From Lunatimonas salinarum (GTDB lineage: Bacteria > Bacteroidota > Bacteroidia > Cytophagales > Cyclobacteriaceae), in assembly GCF_017811155.1 (NCBI RefSeq), contig NZ_JACVCV010000003.1:124001-188000 (forward strand): a stretch of 64,000 nucleotides of DNA, read 5' to 3'. The notes under the pieces were generated by a model. It was given only the letters and a program-made list of their open reading frames with translations, was not told the DNA's origin and did no database searches. Positions 53,989 through 64,000 of this stretch are shown here, one piece after another; position 1 is the stretch's first letter; each line of letters starts with the position of its first letter. Made by a program: the position numbers and the translations under genes.

Positions 53989-55065
53989 ATGAAAAATCGT
54001 CTGCTGTCCGTATTTTGCCTGGCTTTCATCTGGTTTGGATTCACAGCTTCCGCCCAAAACCAGCCTTTTCAATCTCCTGCTCTTGAAAAGCAAGACGCTT
54101 GGACCCTCGTTCTGGTTCCTGACACACAATCCTATGTAAAATTCAAACGTAATCAACCCATACTGGATCTTATGGTCAATTGGGTGGATGAGCATATTGA
54201 CCCACTAAATGTAAAGTTGGTACTGCAGGTCGGGGATCTGGTGGAACAAAACGGATTGATGAACCCGGATGGTAAGGCCGCCAATCAGACCGGCACCCAA
54301 CAATGGGAGGCTGTTGCCCGGTCTTTTGCGACCATTGACAACAAGGTCCCGGTGATAGCCACCACGGGAAACCACGATTTTGGGATCGTCAATGTGGAAA
54401 ACCGACAGAGTTCCTATAATCGGTATTTCCCCTTGGAAAAAAACCACCACAATCAACAGATGATCCGAGACGTGGCGCTGGATGAGAATGGGATGCCCAC
54501 CTTGACCAACGCCACCTATGAATTCTCCTCTCCCGAAGGAAGAAAATTCCTCATCCTAGTGCTTGAGTTTGCTCCCAGAGAAGCCATGCTGCAATGGGCA
54601 GTCGAGATGGTAAACAAAGAAGCGTATAAAAACCACACGGTTATCCTCTTGGCACACTCTTACTTGGACAGAAACAGCAATCACATCGAGACCGAGGGTT
54701 ATCCCATTACCGATCGCAACTACGGAAAAGCTATCTGGGAAAAACTGGTGAAGCCCTCTAAAAACATTCAATTGGTTTTTTCCGGACACATCGGTGCGCC
54801 CGATGACAAGTCCGGCCACGTAGGATTCCGGACCGACACCAATGCGGGGGGAAAGAAAGTGTACCAAATGACCTTTAACGCCCAGGCTTTGGGTGGCGGA
54901 TGGCATGGTAACGGCGGAGATGGCTGGCTGCGTCTACTGGAATTTCAGGGAAACCGGGTATCTGTACGCACCTTCTCTCCCTTGTTTGCGATTTCTCCCA
55001 GTACCCGGCATTTGGCTTGGGGTGAGGGTGCTTTTGCTCCTTTCTCCTTCGAGCTAGACGAATAA
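53989..55065 (+). CDS. Secreted calcineurin-like metallophosphoesterase
   Basis: A 358-residue protein with a Sec signal (NRLLSVFCLAFIWFGFTASA, cleavage before QNQPF). The metal-binding series is VPDTQSY, QVGDLVEQ, TTGNHDFG, LLAHSYLD and FSGHIG. It differs in sequence and export route from the Tat phosphoesterase across the 118-base divergent region. The substrate is unknown. It is followed 50 bases later by a DUF1349 gene on the same strand. Confidence 0.9.
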   Translation: MKNRLLSVFCLAFIWFGFTASAQNQPFQSPALEKQDAWTLVLVPDTQSYVKFKRNQPILDLMVNWVDEHIDPLNVKLVLQVGDLVEQNGLMNPDGKAANQTGTQQWEAVARSFATIDNKVPVIATTGNHDFGIVNVENRQSSYNRYFPLEKNHHNQQMIRDVALDENGMPTLTNATYEFSSPEGRKFLILVLEFAPREAMLQWAVEMVNKEAYKNHTVILLAHSYLDRNSNHIETEGYPITDRNYGKAIWEKLVKPSKNIQLVFSGHIGAPDDKSGHVGFRTDTNAGGKKVYQMTFNAQALGGGWHGNGGDGWLRLLEFQGNRVSVRTFSPLFAISPSTRHLAWGEGAFAPFSFELDE

Positions 55066-55115
55066 AGCAAACTTGGTATCTTGACCGTATTATCTTACAT
55101 TAACGCGATGCTTTT

Positions 55116-55682
55116 ATGCTGGAAAACTATCATTGGATCAACGAACCGAAACACTGGAAAATAACCGGAGAGAACTTTACCCTCCAAACCGATCCAAAAA
55201 CAGACTTTTGGCGAAAAACCCATTATGGATTTATCCGGGACAATGGCCATTTTTTCTTTACAGAGCTGTTTGGAAAATTTGAAATCAAAGTAAAAATAAC
55301 CGGTGAGTACAAAGACCTCTATGACCAAGCGGGCATTATGATTCGGCAGGATGAAAGCCACTGGCTCAAAACCGGAATCGAATACGTACACGGGCAGCAA
55401 CAGGTAAGCGCGGTGGTCACTAGGGACTATTCGGATTGGTCTGTGAGTCCCTATGCCGGCAACCCACCTCATATCTGGCTCAAACTATTCCGTGAAAACG
55501 AATTTGTAGAAATCCACTTCTCTTCGGACGATATACACTATGACCTGCTGCGCATTGCCTACATGCCTCCCTCTGATTCCCTAATGGTTGGCTTGATGGC
55601 TGCCTCACCGGACGGGGAGGGCTTCGCCGTGGACTTTTCCCACCTTGAGATCACGCAGGATTCCCCGAAAGACAAAGCGTAG
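55116..55682 (+). CDS. DUF1349 family protein
   Basis: A 188-residue cytoplasmic protein with no signal. It has the concanavalin-like fold of the DUF1349/YgaI family: KITGENFTLQTDPKTDFW, DQAGIMIRQDESHWLKTGIEYVHG, VGLMAASPDGEGF. Members may bind carbohydrate, but no function is established. Probably co-transcribed with the phosphoesterase. It converges on the HNH gene with 31 bases between and no hairpin. Confidence 0.85.
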   Translation: MLENYHWINEPKHWKITGENFTLQTDPKTDFWRKTHYGFIRDNGHFFFTELFGKFEIKVKITGEYKDLYDQAGIMIRQDESHWLKTGIEYVHGQQQVSAVVTRDYSDWSVSPYAGNPPHIWLKLFRENEFVEIHFSSDDIHYDLLRIAYMPPSDSLMVGLMAASPDGEGFAVDFSHLEITQDSPKDKA

Positions 55683-55713
55683 GGTGATCTTAGGCGAGAA
55701 ATCGACTACCCAG

Positions 55714-56232
55714 CTATCCTACCCGAACCTGCAAAAAAGGCAGCCACTCTGCTGCGTGCCGTTCGGCGTATTCTGCCAAAAAATAGGAAAGAGTAGGTCT
55801 AAAAGGTTGCCTAAGCAATTGCATCCCCATTTGCTCGGGAGACTTGTCTCCCTTCAACGTATTGCATCGATGGCAAGCGGTCACCAAGTTGCCCCAGCTC
55901 GTCTTACCACCTTTTGATTTGGGAATTACATGATCGATGGTCAGATTTTTTGCAGAACCACAGTATTGACAACTCATGTGATCTCTCCGATATAAATTGA
56001 CCCGGTTTAGCATCACCCCGCGGTAGGGTATATTTTTATACTCGTAAAGGCGGATTACTGCGGGATAATGAAAATCCCTATTGACGGTACGTATGCGAAG
56101 TTGCTCAAAATTAGCGATAGGGGTGGCTTTCTCCAGTAAGGTGAGTACGATCGCCTTTTGAACATTTACCACCGCAATCGGGGTATGATCCAAGTTTAAT
56201 ACCAGCACTTTCTTATCCATTCGCTCCATCAT
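55714..56232 (-). CDS. HNH endonuclease family protein
   Basis: A 172-residue protein; the first Met overlaps the preceding stop by 4 bases, and Met at 56220 (MDKKVLVLN) is an alternative. The HNH core carries CQYCG (about 88-92), TIDHVIPKSKGG with the catalytic His, and NLVTACHRCNTLKG; the two CxxC pairs hold zinc. Such stand-alone proteins are widespread in Bacteroidota chromosomes and not clearly mobile. The target is unknown. Confidence 0.88.
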   Translation of the reverse strand: MMERMDKKVLVLNLDHTPIAVVNVQKAIVLTLLEKATPIANFEQLRIRTVNRDFHYPAVIRLYEYKNIPYRGVMLNRVNLYRRDHMSCQYCGSAKNLTIDHVIPKSKGGKTSWGNLVTACHRCNTLKGDKSPEQMGMQLLRQPFRPTLSYFLAEYAERHAAEWLPFLQVRVG

Positions 56233-56654
56233 AAATGAATCAGCCTGATGAATTCATGAACTTGGTTACGTCCGGAAATGTTTTGCCGGTGTGCCGTCTC
56301 ATGCCCCTTTAACGGGGTAACGGTGAGTACGCCCTGCCTTTCAAAAAGCTGTATGGTCACGATATCGGACAGGGTAACTTGAAAATCGCTCTGTTGCAAT
56401 TGGAGAAACATTTCTTCATCCAAGGAATGGTGCTGCGAAACCGCCATCCATCCTGAACCGGCATAATTTTCTGCCTCTACCTTTATCCAATTACGATCCT
56501 CCGACACATCCATCAGTCGATACGTCTCTCCGTAGAGCAACTGACTCACTAAGCTCGATCCCGGTGAAGCCGAAGCGTATAAGGGAAGAAGGCTTAGCCG
56601 GCATATGCCAAACTTGTCTTCAGAAGGCCATACGTTGGAGGTCGCGTTTTGCAT
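56229..56654 (-). CDS. SH3-domain-like protein
   Basis: About 141 residues from Met at 56654, a start that overlaps the end of smpB by 35 bases; a longer frame from 56711 is possible. The segment [20 protein letters not shown]...[28 protein letters not shown] is a bacterial SH3 domain as found ahead of NlpC/P60 peptidase domains, but no peptidase follows. There is no signal peptide. Translational coupling to the HNH gene (ATGA) is odd and may only reflect compact packing. Confidence 0.7.
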   Translation of the reverse strand: MQNATSNVWPSEDKFGICRLSLLPLYASASPGSSLVSQLLYGETYRLMDVSEDRNWIKVEAENYAGSGWMAVSQHHSLDEEMFLQLQQSDFQVTLSDIVTIQLFERQGVLTVTPLKGHETAHRQNISGRNQVHEFIRLIHL

Positions 56655-57084
56655 CCTTTTCTTTGATAGACTGTCGCTTGTCATGGGTCTTTTTGCCCTT
56701 CGCCAAGGCAAGCTCTACCTTTGCCAAGCCCCGGTCATTAATAAAGATGCGGACTGGCACGATGGAGAGACCTTTTTCAGAAAATTTAGCTTCTAATTTA
56801 TTCAACTCTTGACGGTTAAGCAACAGTTTTCTTTCACGCACCGGATCATGGTTATAGTGAACGGCCAAGCTATACGGAGCGATGTGCATCTGTTTGATAA
56901 ACAACTCCCCTTTCCTAAAATAGCAATAGGCCTCCGTAAGGGACACTTTACCTTCTCGAAGCGACTTAATTTCGGTGCCACGCAGCGAAATCCCGGCGAC
57001 ATATTTGTCCAAAAACTCAAATTCAAAACTCGCCTTTTTATTTTTTATGTTGATGGTTTTCTCAAACCTACTCTTCTTAGCCAT
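56620..57084 (-). CDS. smpB: SsrA-binding protein
   Basis: Binds tmRNA and brings it to stalled ribosomes for trans-translation. The product has 154 residues, normal length. [28 protein letters not shown] is the conserved RNA-binding core and [20 protein letters not shown] is the basic tail that enters the decoding centre. It overlaps the tsaD stop by 8 bases. No tmRNA gene was seen in the window. Confidence 0.97.
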   Translation of the reverse strand: MAKKSRFEKTINIKNKKASFEFEFLDKYVAGISLRGTEIKSLREGKVSLTEAYCYFRKGELFIKQMHIAPYSLAVHYNHDPVRERKLLLNRQELNKLEAKFSEKGLSIVPVRIFINDRGLAKVELALAKGKKTHDKRQSIKEKDAKRDLQRMAF

Positions 57085-58093
57085 TTTTTCCGATTTTCAT
57101 TTTTGCCGAAGGACTAACCTCCAAATCACAGAAGATTCCATATTGGTATTTGATATACCCTGCCATGGCTATCATCGCCGCATTGTCTGTGCAATATTCC
57201 ATGCGCGGAATAAATACCTGCCACCCCGTTTCCTCAGCCACTTCCGCTAAGGTGTTTCTTAGTCCGCTGTTTGCCGATACTCCTCCTGCGATGGCTATTT
57301 GTTTCACCCGGTACATGGTTGACGCCTTTTTTAACTTTATCAGCAGCATGCTGATGAGTGTAAACTGTACCGAGGCACAAATATCCGCCATTCTCGCTTT
57401 TACAAAATCAGGATCATCCCGTAGCCTCTCTTTCAGAAAGTACATGACGGCTGTTTTGATTCCACTGAATGAAAAATCCAGACCCTTCATACTGGTTACT
57501 GGAAAAGCAAAGGCACGTGGGTTTCCTTCGGCTGCCAGTTTATCGAGATGTGGTCCGCCGGGATAGGGCAACCCAAGTAGCTTGGCTATCTTGTCAAACG
57601 CTTCACCCACCGCATCATCGAGCGTCTCGCCGACCACCTCCATCTCCATATAATCCCGTACCAATACCAATTGGGTGTGACCCCCGCTCACCGTAAGACA
57701 AATAAACGGGAAAGTAGGCTTAGGATCTTCGATAAAATGAGCCAAGATATGGGCCTCCATATGGTTCACTTCAATCAGCGGGATCCCTAATGCGAACGCA
57801 AAGGATTTGGCGAAGGAACCTCCGACCAGCAAGGATCCCATAAGCCCGGGCCCACGGGTAAATGCTACCCCACTCAATGACGCCTTGGACACCCCCGATT
57901 GACTCAATGCTTCGTGAACCACCGGAATAATATGTTGCTGATGCGCCCTTGACGCCAACTCGGGAACCACCCCTCCATATTTCTCGTGGACAGATTGGGT
58001 AGCGATGATATTATTGAGTACTTTGCCATCAGAAATCACCGATGCTGACGTTTCATCACAAGAGGATTCGATAGCTAATATATTTACGGTCAT
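57077..58093 (-). CDS. tsaD: tRNA N6-threonylcarbamoyladenosine transferase
   Basis: Transfers threonylcarbamoyl to A37 of ANN-decoding tRNAs with TsaB and TsaE. The product has 338 residues. The metal-binding His pair is in NHMEAH, and the ASKHA nucleotide motifs are [10 protein letters not shown] (9-18), [11 protein letters not shown] and [11 protein letters not shown]. The C-terminal [11 protein letters not shown] closes the site. The start lies 11 bases from the divergent tamB start, so promoters must lie within coding sequence. Confidence 0.97.
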   Translation of the reverse strand: MTVNILAIESSCDETSASVISDGKVLNNIIATQSVHEKYGGVVPELASRAHQQHIIPVVHEALSQSGVSKASLSGVAFTRGPGLMGSLLVGGSFAKSFAFALGIPLIEVNHMEAHILAHFIEDPKPTFPFICLTVSGGHTQLVLVRDYMEMEVVGETLDDAVGEAFDKIAKLLGLPYPGGPHLDKLAAEGNPRAFAFPVTSMKGLDFSFSGIKTAVMYFLKERLRDDPDFVKARMADICASVQFTLISMLLIKLKKASTMYRVKQIAIAGGVSANSGLRNTLAEVAEETGWQVFIPRMEYCTDNAAMIAMAGYIKYQYGIFCDLEVSPSAKMKIGKNG

Positions 58094-58104
58094 TCATTTT
58101 ACGA

Positions 58105-61100
58105 TTGGAAACGAACCCGAAAGTTACGGAAATTTTGCGGAAAGCACTTAACCTGCTTTCAAGGGTAACGCTGTTCTTTTTGGTACTGTTCCTGCTGCTC
58201 GTCGGACTACTGCAAATCCCTGTGATACAGACGACGGTTGCGGGATATTTCACCTCGCTAATCTCTGAAAAGACCGGATACCGGACCAACATAGACACAG
58301 TAAACATCCGATGGTGGGATGCCATAAGCCTGAAAAATGTAACGATCTACGATTTGCAGGATAGCCTGATGGCAGACTTGGAGGAAGTTTACGTCGACTT
58401 TTCGATTAGAGGCCTACTCGATGCCGAAAATCCCGGACTGGATGAGGTTTCCCTAAAAGAGGGTAACGTGCGGCTGATCACCCATTTAGGAGATACCCGA
58501 CTCAACATCAATGTGTTTTTGGAGCGATTGGGCCGAATCCTAAAGCCTACAACTCCCCGGACGGATAAGCGCCCGCCAAAATTTGTGGTTGACATGATCA
58601 GTTTGGACGATACTTCGCTGGACATTTTAGACTATAATGTCACGATTCTTACCCAAACGTTTGATTATAGCAGGTTACGGTTTCGTAAGTTGGTGGCAAT
58701 GGCAGATGACTTTCGGGTTCATGCAGATACCGTTGCCTTTGATCTAAACTACCTGGAAGGCACCGAAGCGACCTCCGGTATCCCAGTTCAGCAATTACGC
58801 ACCACGTTTACTTATAGTTCTACGGGGATGGAACTAGCAAACCTATACCTAAAGTCCAATCAGACCCAGATCAAAAATTATCTGCACTTTACCTACGAGA
58901 GTCCCCGAAGCCTGCGCAATTTCACCAAAGAGGTTCGCATTTTTGCCAATTTAGATGAAGCCGTACTGCATTTACCCGATTTAGCATACTTCTCGGCCAC
59001 ATTTCCAGGTGTGGATGACCTTGTGTACCTCAGTGGTGAAGTTCATGGGACCATCCAAGAACTGACGTCTGAAGAACTGTTGATTCGCTTTGGAGAGCGC
59101 AGCGCACTATTCGGAAAGTTTAGCATACAGGGACTACCGGAAATCTCAGACACGTACTTCAACCTATCCCTAGTAAACTCCACGCTGTTAAGCGCCGACC
59201 TAAAGCCCTATGTAAGCCTGTCCGCACAAAAAGAGCTGGACAAATTTCGCGATATCCGTTTCGACACCGACTTGAACGGCTACCTCTCCGAATTTAAAGC
59301 GAATGGTGATTTCAGAACCAGAATCGGTACTTTTCGGGGTACGGTGAATTTCAAGTACACCGAAGACGGTATTCCTTCATATCAAGGAAATATGGAAGCT
59401 GTAAATTTGGACATCGGCATTTTGCTGGAGGATAGAGAACTCTTTCAGAAGGCGAGTTTTCGAGGCAACTTCAATGGTTCCGGGCTTACTGCCGAATCAG
59501 CCATCATTGAACTGGATGCCAATTTCCGGAACCTGGGCATCAACAACTACAATTATTCGGGCATTACCACCAACGCCACCTTTGGAAAAGAGCTCTTTCG
59601 AGGCCAACTAAAAATTAAAGATCCTAATTTGGTGATGGATGTAGACGGCACCTTGGATTTACGAAACCAAAAGGATTCCGCCAACTTGATCCTCAAGCTG
59701 GATACCGCTTTCCTACAGCAATTGAACATCACTGAAAACAACCTCTTTCTAAGTGGTAGTTTTGAGCTGGACACCAAAGGTATTGAGCTGGATAATATTG
59801 AAGGGGTGACACGCTTTAGAGATGTGCTTATCAGCTATGAAGGCAGGGACCTCTTTCTGGACTATTTTTTATTCCAATCCCTGTTCACCGATGAGTCCCG
59901 AGTTATCTCCTTAAACTCCGACCTGCTCGTAGCCGGCATATCGGGAAAATTCCGTGTGGGTGAACTCTTAACGGACGTACAGGAGTTATGGGAGGATTAT
60001 TGGAATATCCTTACAAACGAGCCTACCAAACGACGCCTTTCCGGAGACAGCGACGACTATTACATAGATCTGTACGTGGATCTCAGAGATCCGAATCCCA
60101 TCATTAATCTGCTGGAACCTGCTATGTACATTTCTCATCAGACTACGTTGGAAGGAGCGTTTTACCAGACAGCCGAAAACACGGTGTTTAATTTTTTTGC
60201 AGCCGTCGACACGATTTATTATAACGGCAATTATTTTTTTGACAACAATATTGATTTCAACACATCCAAGCGGAAGAATTCCACCGATGTATTGGCCGCA
60301 TTTTACCTCTATTCCAAACGGCAGCAGGTCGGGTCTAACCTTACTTTTCATAACCTAGCCACCGAAGCAATATGGAGTGAGTCCACAGTGGACCTTCGAA
60401 TAGGACTGGACCAGCTGGCTACTGAAAGCTACCTACGGATCAACAGTGAAATCCTGTTACAACCAGGCAACACGGTAATTACCTTGGAACCCTCGGATAT
60501 CAAGCTTTTGGAAAATTACTGGGAATTTGTCCCTGACAACAGTATACAGCTGAGAAAAAACGAGGTAGCTTTCAATAATGTCAAACTTTTTCACGAGGAT
60601 CAATATATTTCTGCCGACGGAAAAATCAACTCCGATCCTGCTGAGTCGCTGGACATCAAGATCAACGAGCTTAGCTTGGATTTTTTGAATTCATTTGGAC
60701 TGATGCGTTACCGGGGAATTGCCAACGGCGCGTTGATATTGACGGAATACCAGCGCAAAGAAGGCTCAGAAGGCTATCTGAATATCCGGGATATCCATAT
60801 CAATGATTTCCTGATCGGAGATATTGAGGCCGCTGCATTTTTCGAAAACGAGTCTATTTATGTGCAGGTCGATAATTACAGGGAAACTAAAAAAGCCATC
60901 GAGGTAAGGGGAACGGTAGGCGACTTTGACAACGAACTTGATCTAACCGCGATATTCGAAGAGACCAACTTGGCAATAGCCGAGCCTTTTTTGCAGGGAT
61001 TGCTTTCTGAGCTTGGTGGCACAGTCGATGGGAGACTGAAAGTAGCCGGCACCTTGGGCAAGCCAGAAGTAACCGGACAAGGTACGTTGTCTGGCGGACG

Positions 61101-62709
61101 GTTTTTGTTCAATTACTTGAATACGCATTATACTGCGGAGGGTGACATATTGTTTGAACCCAACGAGATCAGTCTCAGAGCGGTAAGCCTGCGGGATAGC
61201 AACAACAACCGGGCAACACTTTCGGGAGGACTAAGCCACGATAATTTTTCCAACTTCATCGTAGATTTGAATGCTTCACTTACAAACATGCAGGTGCTCA
61301 ATACCACCCTTGCAAACAACGAGCTGTTTTATGGGACTGCCTTCGCCTCAGGCACAGTGTCAGTTTTCGGGGCATTTAATAACCTGGAGATTACTGCCAA
61401 CGCCACATCCCAGCCAAATACACGTGTTTTTATCCCGTTAAGCAGCAGCGACGTACAGGTACAGGAAGATTTCATCACCTTTATAAACGTACACGACACC
61501 ACCGCCAACTCCTCTACCCAGCAGACCTCACGGAACACCAATATCCGCAACTTAAACCTAAATCTAAACCTAGATTTAAATCCAAACGCATTCCTTGAAA
61601 TTCAGATAGACCCGAGAACCGGTGAAAATATCCAAGGGAGAGGGAGGGGCGTCCTGAACCTCAATGTGGATACACAGGGCAACTTCAACATGACTGGCAC
61701 CTATGAAATCGTAGATGCGATATACAATTTTTCGTTATATAACATCATCAACAAGCGATTTGTCATTGAACCGGGCGGACGGATCACGTGGTTTGGGGAT
61801 CCTTACCAAGGGAATATGACTATCCGGGCCAGTTATGAGGAAAATGTCTCCATGATTGGCCTGCAAAGTAACCCCAATGCCACAGAGTTTGAAACGGCCG
61901 AGCTAAAACGTAGGTATCCGGTTAAAGTACTGATGAATCTAGAGGGCCAGCTTCTCTCTCCGGATATTTCATTTGCCTTTGACTTTTCGGCATTCCCAGA
62001 GGGCAGTGAACTGCAGACGACCATTTCTGCATTCCAAAACCGCCTCGCAAACGACGAGCAGGAGAAAAACCGTCAAGTATTCTCGCTGATCATGCTCCGG
62101 AGGTTTTCACCGCCGGGCCAATTTAGTGGGGCGGGCATAGGCTTCTCTAACCTGAGCCAGCTAATATCCTCCCAACTCAACAGCTTGATAGCACAAGTGG
62201 ATCAAAACCTAGAGATTGATTTCGACCTCACTTCTCTCGATGAGACCGCTCTGGAAACCTTTCAATTGCGGGTGGCATACACATTTTTGGATGGGCGTCT
62301 CAGGGTAACCCGAGACGGTGGATTTACCGATCTGCAGGGAAACGCGGACTTCAACACCATCGCAGGTGACTGGCAGGCAGAATACCTACTCACTGAGGAT
62401 GGAAGGTACCGGGTGAGGGTATATAACCGCAACAACTTTAATACACTCACCGCATTGAATATCAATAACCGCGCTCCCAACACCTACGGAGTTTCGGTTT
62501 CGCAGAATTTGTTATTCAGTTCGTTCAAAGAATTGTTTCAAAATATCAGGAGAAAAAACCCTCCCGCTCAACTGTTTAACGACGACGACAATTCTCTTCG
62601 GTACAATTTCGAAATCAATCTGGACAAATTGGCACCCGAACTTTTCAAACCAGAAGCAGAAGTGGAAAAACCAGTCATTCAACTGTTGGACAAACCGGCC
62701 GATTTTTAA
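58105..62709 (+). CDS. tamB: TamB-family translocation/assembly protein
   Basis: A 1534-residue inner-membrane-anchored protein that spans the periplasm as a beta-taco channel, moving phospholipids or aiding outer-membrane protein assembly. An N-terminal membrane helix (about residues 18-40) is followed by long beta-rich repeats and the C-terminal TamB domain (about 1060-1490). The start codon appears to be TTG at 58105; no ATG follows for tens of codons at the right position. No TamA-like gene is adjacent. Bacteroidota TamB homologues are usually of this length. Confidence 0.92.
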   Translation: METNPKVTEILRKALNLLSRVTLFFLVLFLLLVGLLQIPVIQTTVAGYFTSLISEKTGYRTNIDTVNIRWWDAISLKNVTIYDLQDSLMADLEEVYVDFSIRGLLDAENPGLDEVSLKEGNVRLITHLGDTRLNINVFLERLGRILKPTTPRTDKRPPKFVVDMISLDDTSLDILDYNVTILTQTFDYSRLRFRKLVAMADDFRVHADTVAFDLNYLEGTEATSGIPVQQLRTTFTYSSTGMELANLYLKSNQTQIKNYLHFTYESPRSLRNFTKEVRIFANLDEAVLHLPDLAYFSATFPGVDDLVYLSGEVHGTIQELTSEELLIRFGERSALFGKFSIQGLPEISDTYFNLSLVNSTLLSADLKPYVSLSAQKELDKFRDIRFDTDLNGYLSEFKANGDFRTRIGTFRGTVNFKYTEDGIPSYQGNMEAVNLDIGILLEDRELFQKASFRGNFNGSGLTAESAIIELDANFRNLGINNYNYSGITTNATFGKELFRGQLKIKDPNLVMDVDGTLDLRNQKDSANLILKLDTAFLQQLNITENNLFLSGSFELDTKGIELDNIEGVTRFRDVLISYEGRDLFLDYFLFQSLFTDESRVISLNSDLLVAGISGKFRVGELLTDVQELWEDYWNILTNEPTKRRLSGDSDDYYIDLYVDLRDPNPIINLLEPAMYISHQTTLEGAFYQTAENTVFNFFAAVDTIYYNGNYFFDNNIDFNTSKRKNSTDVLAAFYLYSKRQQVGSNLTFHNLATEAIWSESTVDLRIGLDQLATESYLRINSEILLQPGNTVITLEPSDIKLLENYWEFVPDNSIQLRKNEVAFNNVKLFHEDQYISADGKINSDPAESLDIKINELSLDFLNSFGLMRYRGIANGALILTEYQRKEGSEGYLNIRDIHINDFLIGDIEAAAFFENESIYVQVDNYRETKKAIEVRGTVGDFDNELDLTAIFEETNLAIAEPFLQGLLSELGGTVDGRLKVAGTLGKPEVTGQGTLSGGRFLFNYLNTHYTAEGDILFEPNEISLRAVSLRDSNNNRATLSGGLSHDNFSNFIVDLNASLTNMQVLNTTLANNELFYGTAFASGTVSVFGAFNNLEITANATSQPNTRVFIPLSSSDVQVQEDFITFINVHDTTANSSTQQTSRNTNIRNLNLNLNLDLNPNAFLEIQIDPRTGENIQGRGRGVLNLNVDTQGNFNMTGTYEIVDAIYNFSLYNIINKRFVIEPGGRITWFGDPYQGNMTIRASYEENVSMIGLQSNPNATEFETAELKRRYPVKVLMNLEGQLLSPDISFAFDFSAFPEGSELQTTISAFQNRLANDEQEKNRQVFSLIMLRRFSPPGQFSGAGIGFSNLSQLISSQLNSLIAQVDQNLEIDFDLTSLDETALETFQLRVAYTFLDGRLRVTRDGGFTDLQGNADFNTIAGDWQAEYLLTEDGRYRVRVYNRNNFNTLTALNINNRAPNTYGVSVSQNLLFSSFKELFQNIRRKNPPAQLFNDDDNSLRYNFEINLDKLAPELFKPEAEVEKPVIQLLDKPADF

Positions 62710-62749
62710 CAAAAAACAAACATTTTTATCCCTACTCGATTAATAAGGA

Positions 62750-64000
62750 ATGGAAAAAGTCACCCTATTTTGGTTTAGACGAGACCTTCGACTAGAAGAC
62801 AACAGTGGGCTGTTTTATGCCTACACCCAAGAATCGAATGTACTCCCCCTTTTTATTTTTGATACCGAAATCCTCGAAAAGCTGGAGGACAAAAAAGATG
62901 CACGTGTCGCCTTTATCCATCAGGAACTGCAAAGACTTCACCGAGAACTTGCCGCATTTGGCAGTAGTTTATTGGTAAAATACGGAAGTCCTCTGCAAGT
63001 GTATGGGGCTTTGCTGCAGGAGTACGACGTGCAATGTGTATATACCAACCGGGACTATGAACCCTATGCACGGGAGAGAGATCAATCCATCAGTGATTTC
63101 CTTAAAACCAAAAATATCCCTTTTTTGGATTTCAAAGACCAAGTGATCTTCGAAAAGAACGAAATATTGACCGACAGTGGTCAGCACTACAAAGTCTTCA
63201 CACCCTACAGCAGGAGCTGGAAGCAACGCTTGCAAGCCATCAAACTAAGCCCGGTGCTGCTGAATCCCCGCAACAATAAATTCCTACAGACCCCACCTTT
63301 TCCGATTCCCACCCTGGCTGAAATCGGCTTTCAGGAAGCAGACATCTCCATTCCACCCTTGGAGATTAACCGCCCCTTGATTCAACGCTATGATGAAACC
63401 CGAAACTTCCCCGCATTATCAGGCACGACCCGTCTCGGCATACACCTACGCTTCGGAACGATCAGCGTACGGAAGCTCGTGTCAGAAGCCCAAGCGCTTA
63501 ATGAAACCTATCTAAACGAATTAATCTGGAGGGAGTTTTACATGATGATCCTATACCACAATCCACATGTGGTGGATAATGCGTTTAAAAAGGCGTATGA
63601 CCAGATCCCCTGGAGGGATAAGCCAGAGGAGTTTCAAGTGTGGTGCGAGGGCAAGACAGGATACCCCATCGTAGATGCCGGAATGCGGGAACTGAACGCT
63701 ACCGGTTACATGCACAACCGGGTACGGATGATCACAGCCAGTTTCCTGACTAAACATCTCTTGATAGATTGGCGCTGGGGAGAAGCCTACTTTGCAAAAA
63801 AGTTGTTGGATTATGAATTGGCCTCCAACAATGGCGGGTGGCAATGGGCTGCCGGCACAGGTACAGATGCCCAACCCTACTTCCGAATCTTTAACCCCAC
63901 TTCGCAACAGGAAAAATTCGATAAAGACAGAAAATACGTCGAAAAGTGGGTACCCGAGTGGCGTTCATCCGATTACCCCAAGCCGATGGTAGATCATAAA
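62750..64000 (+). CDS. phrB: Deoxyribodipyrimidine photolyase, partial (3' end beyond the window)
   Basis: Light-driven repair of cyclobutane pyrimidine dimers. 417 residues are present of a family of about 430-470. The N-terminal antenna domain starts VTLFWFRRDLRLEDNSGL; the FAD-binding domain includes LIWREFYMMI, TGYPIVDAGMREL, MHNRVRM and NNGGWQWAAGTGTDAQPYFRIFNP. The class I CPD photolyase pattern is clear, although cryptochrome activity cannot be excluded from sequence. The Met is at 62750 after AAGGA. Confidence 0.93.
   Translation, partial: MEKVTLFWFRRDLRLEDNSGLFYAYTQESNVLPLFIFDTEILEKLEDKKDARVAFIHQELQRLHRELAAFGSSLLVKYGSPLQVYGALLQEYDVQCVYTNRDYEPYARERDQSISDFLKTKNIPFLDFKDQVIFEKNEILTDSGQHYKVFTPYSRSWKQRLQAIKLSPVLLNPRNNKFLQTPPFPIPTLAEIGFQEADISIPPLEINRPLIQRYDETRNFPALSGTTRLGIHLRFGTISVRKLVSEAQALNETYLNELIWREFYMMILYHNPHVVDNAFKKAYDQIPWRDKPEEFQVWCEGKTGYPIVDAGMRELNATGYMHNRVRMITASFLTKHLLIDWRWGEAYFAKKLLDYELASNNGGWQWAAGTGTDAQPYFRIFNPTSQQEKFDKDRKYVEKWVPEWRSSDYPKPMVDHK

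Overview
The window is chromosomal DNA from a member of the Bacteroidota, most likely a Cytophagales-type bacterium (the lower rank is an inference). Supporting signs are Bacteroidota-specific protein families (a DUF4293 membrane protein, a DUF4221-like lipoprotein, a Wzi/RemB-like outer-membrane protein, PorT/OmpW-like barrels, a TamB homologue), a zinc-free type B ribosomal protein L31, and several promoters of the Bacteroidota type (TTTG, about 17-20 nt, TAnnTTTG). No tRNA, rRNA or CRISPR array was seen.

Layout. 1-12 kb: the 5' part of hemE, two collagen-like lipoprotein paralogues, small envelope proteins, an MsbA-like ABC exporter, truA, a DUF4293 protein, a Cys/Met-metabolism PLP enzyme, a bactofilin, the YifB/ComM-type AAA protein and a RemB-like barrel. 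12-20 kb: a rightward housekeeping run of rpmE (L31), a GlmU-like beta-helix protein, holB, a retropepsin-like protease paired with rimK, hemC, a lipoprotein cyclophilin, an RmlD-like reductase and an NSS-family sodium symporter. 20.7-22.3 kb: a leftward two-gene unit coding for a ParM/StbA-like actin homologue and a bactofilin. The actin homologue appears circularly permuted: its phosphate-1 motif lies at the C-terminus. 22.8-33.4 kb: an outer-membrane barrel, an AraC-type regulator with a Cys-x-x-Cys N-terminus, a secreted protein, a DUF4221-like lipoprotein overlapping a large RND permease, a Tat-exported Gfo/Idh/MocA oxidoreductase, and an asparagine-synthetase-like enzyme whose catalytic Cys2 is Asn.

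33.5-50 kb is an accessory island, all read leftward and by eye more AT-rich than its flanks. Its core is a tightly overlapping operon: SNF2 helicase with a DUF3883-like tail, DUF262/HNH protein, DUF1156 DNA methylase, AAA_14/DUF4143 ATPase, and a HEPN-DUF499 ATPase. Downstream lie a frameshifted DUF1016 remnant fused to an ATPase/HTH tail, a kinase-TPR-FHA protein, and fragments of an HTH protein and a BRO-N protein. This looks like a DNA-modification-based anti-phage system of the DUF1156-DUF499 kind. It shares part types with BREX and DISARM but lacks their marker genes.

50.8-64 kb returns to the core genome: rpsA with a structured leader, divergent metallophosphoesterases, a DUF1349 protein, an HNH endonuclease, an SH3-like protein, smpB, tsaD, a 1534-residue TamB homologue and a photolyase cut by the window edge.

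The strongest candidates for something new are the permuted actin-like protein with its bactofilin partner and the composition of the 34-50 kb defence operon.
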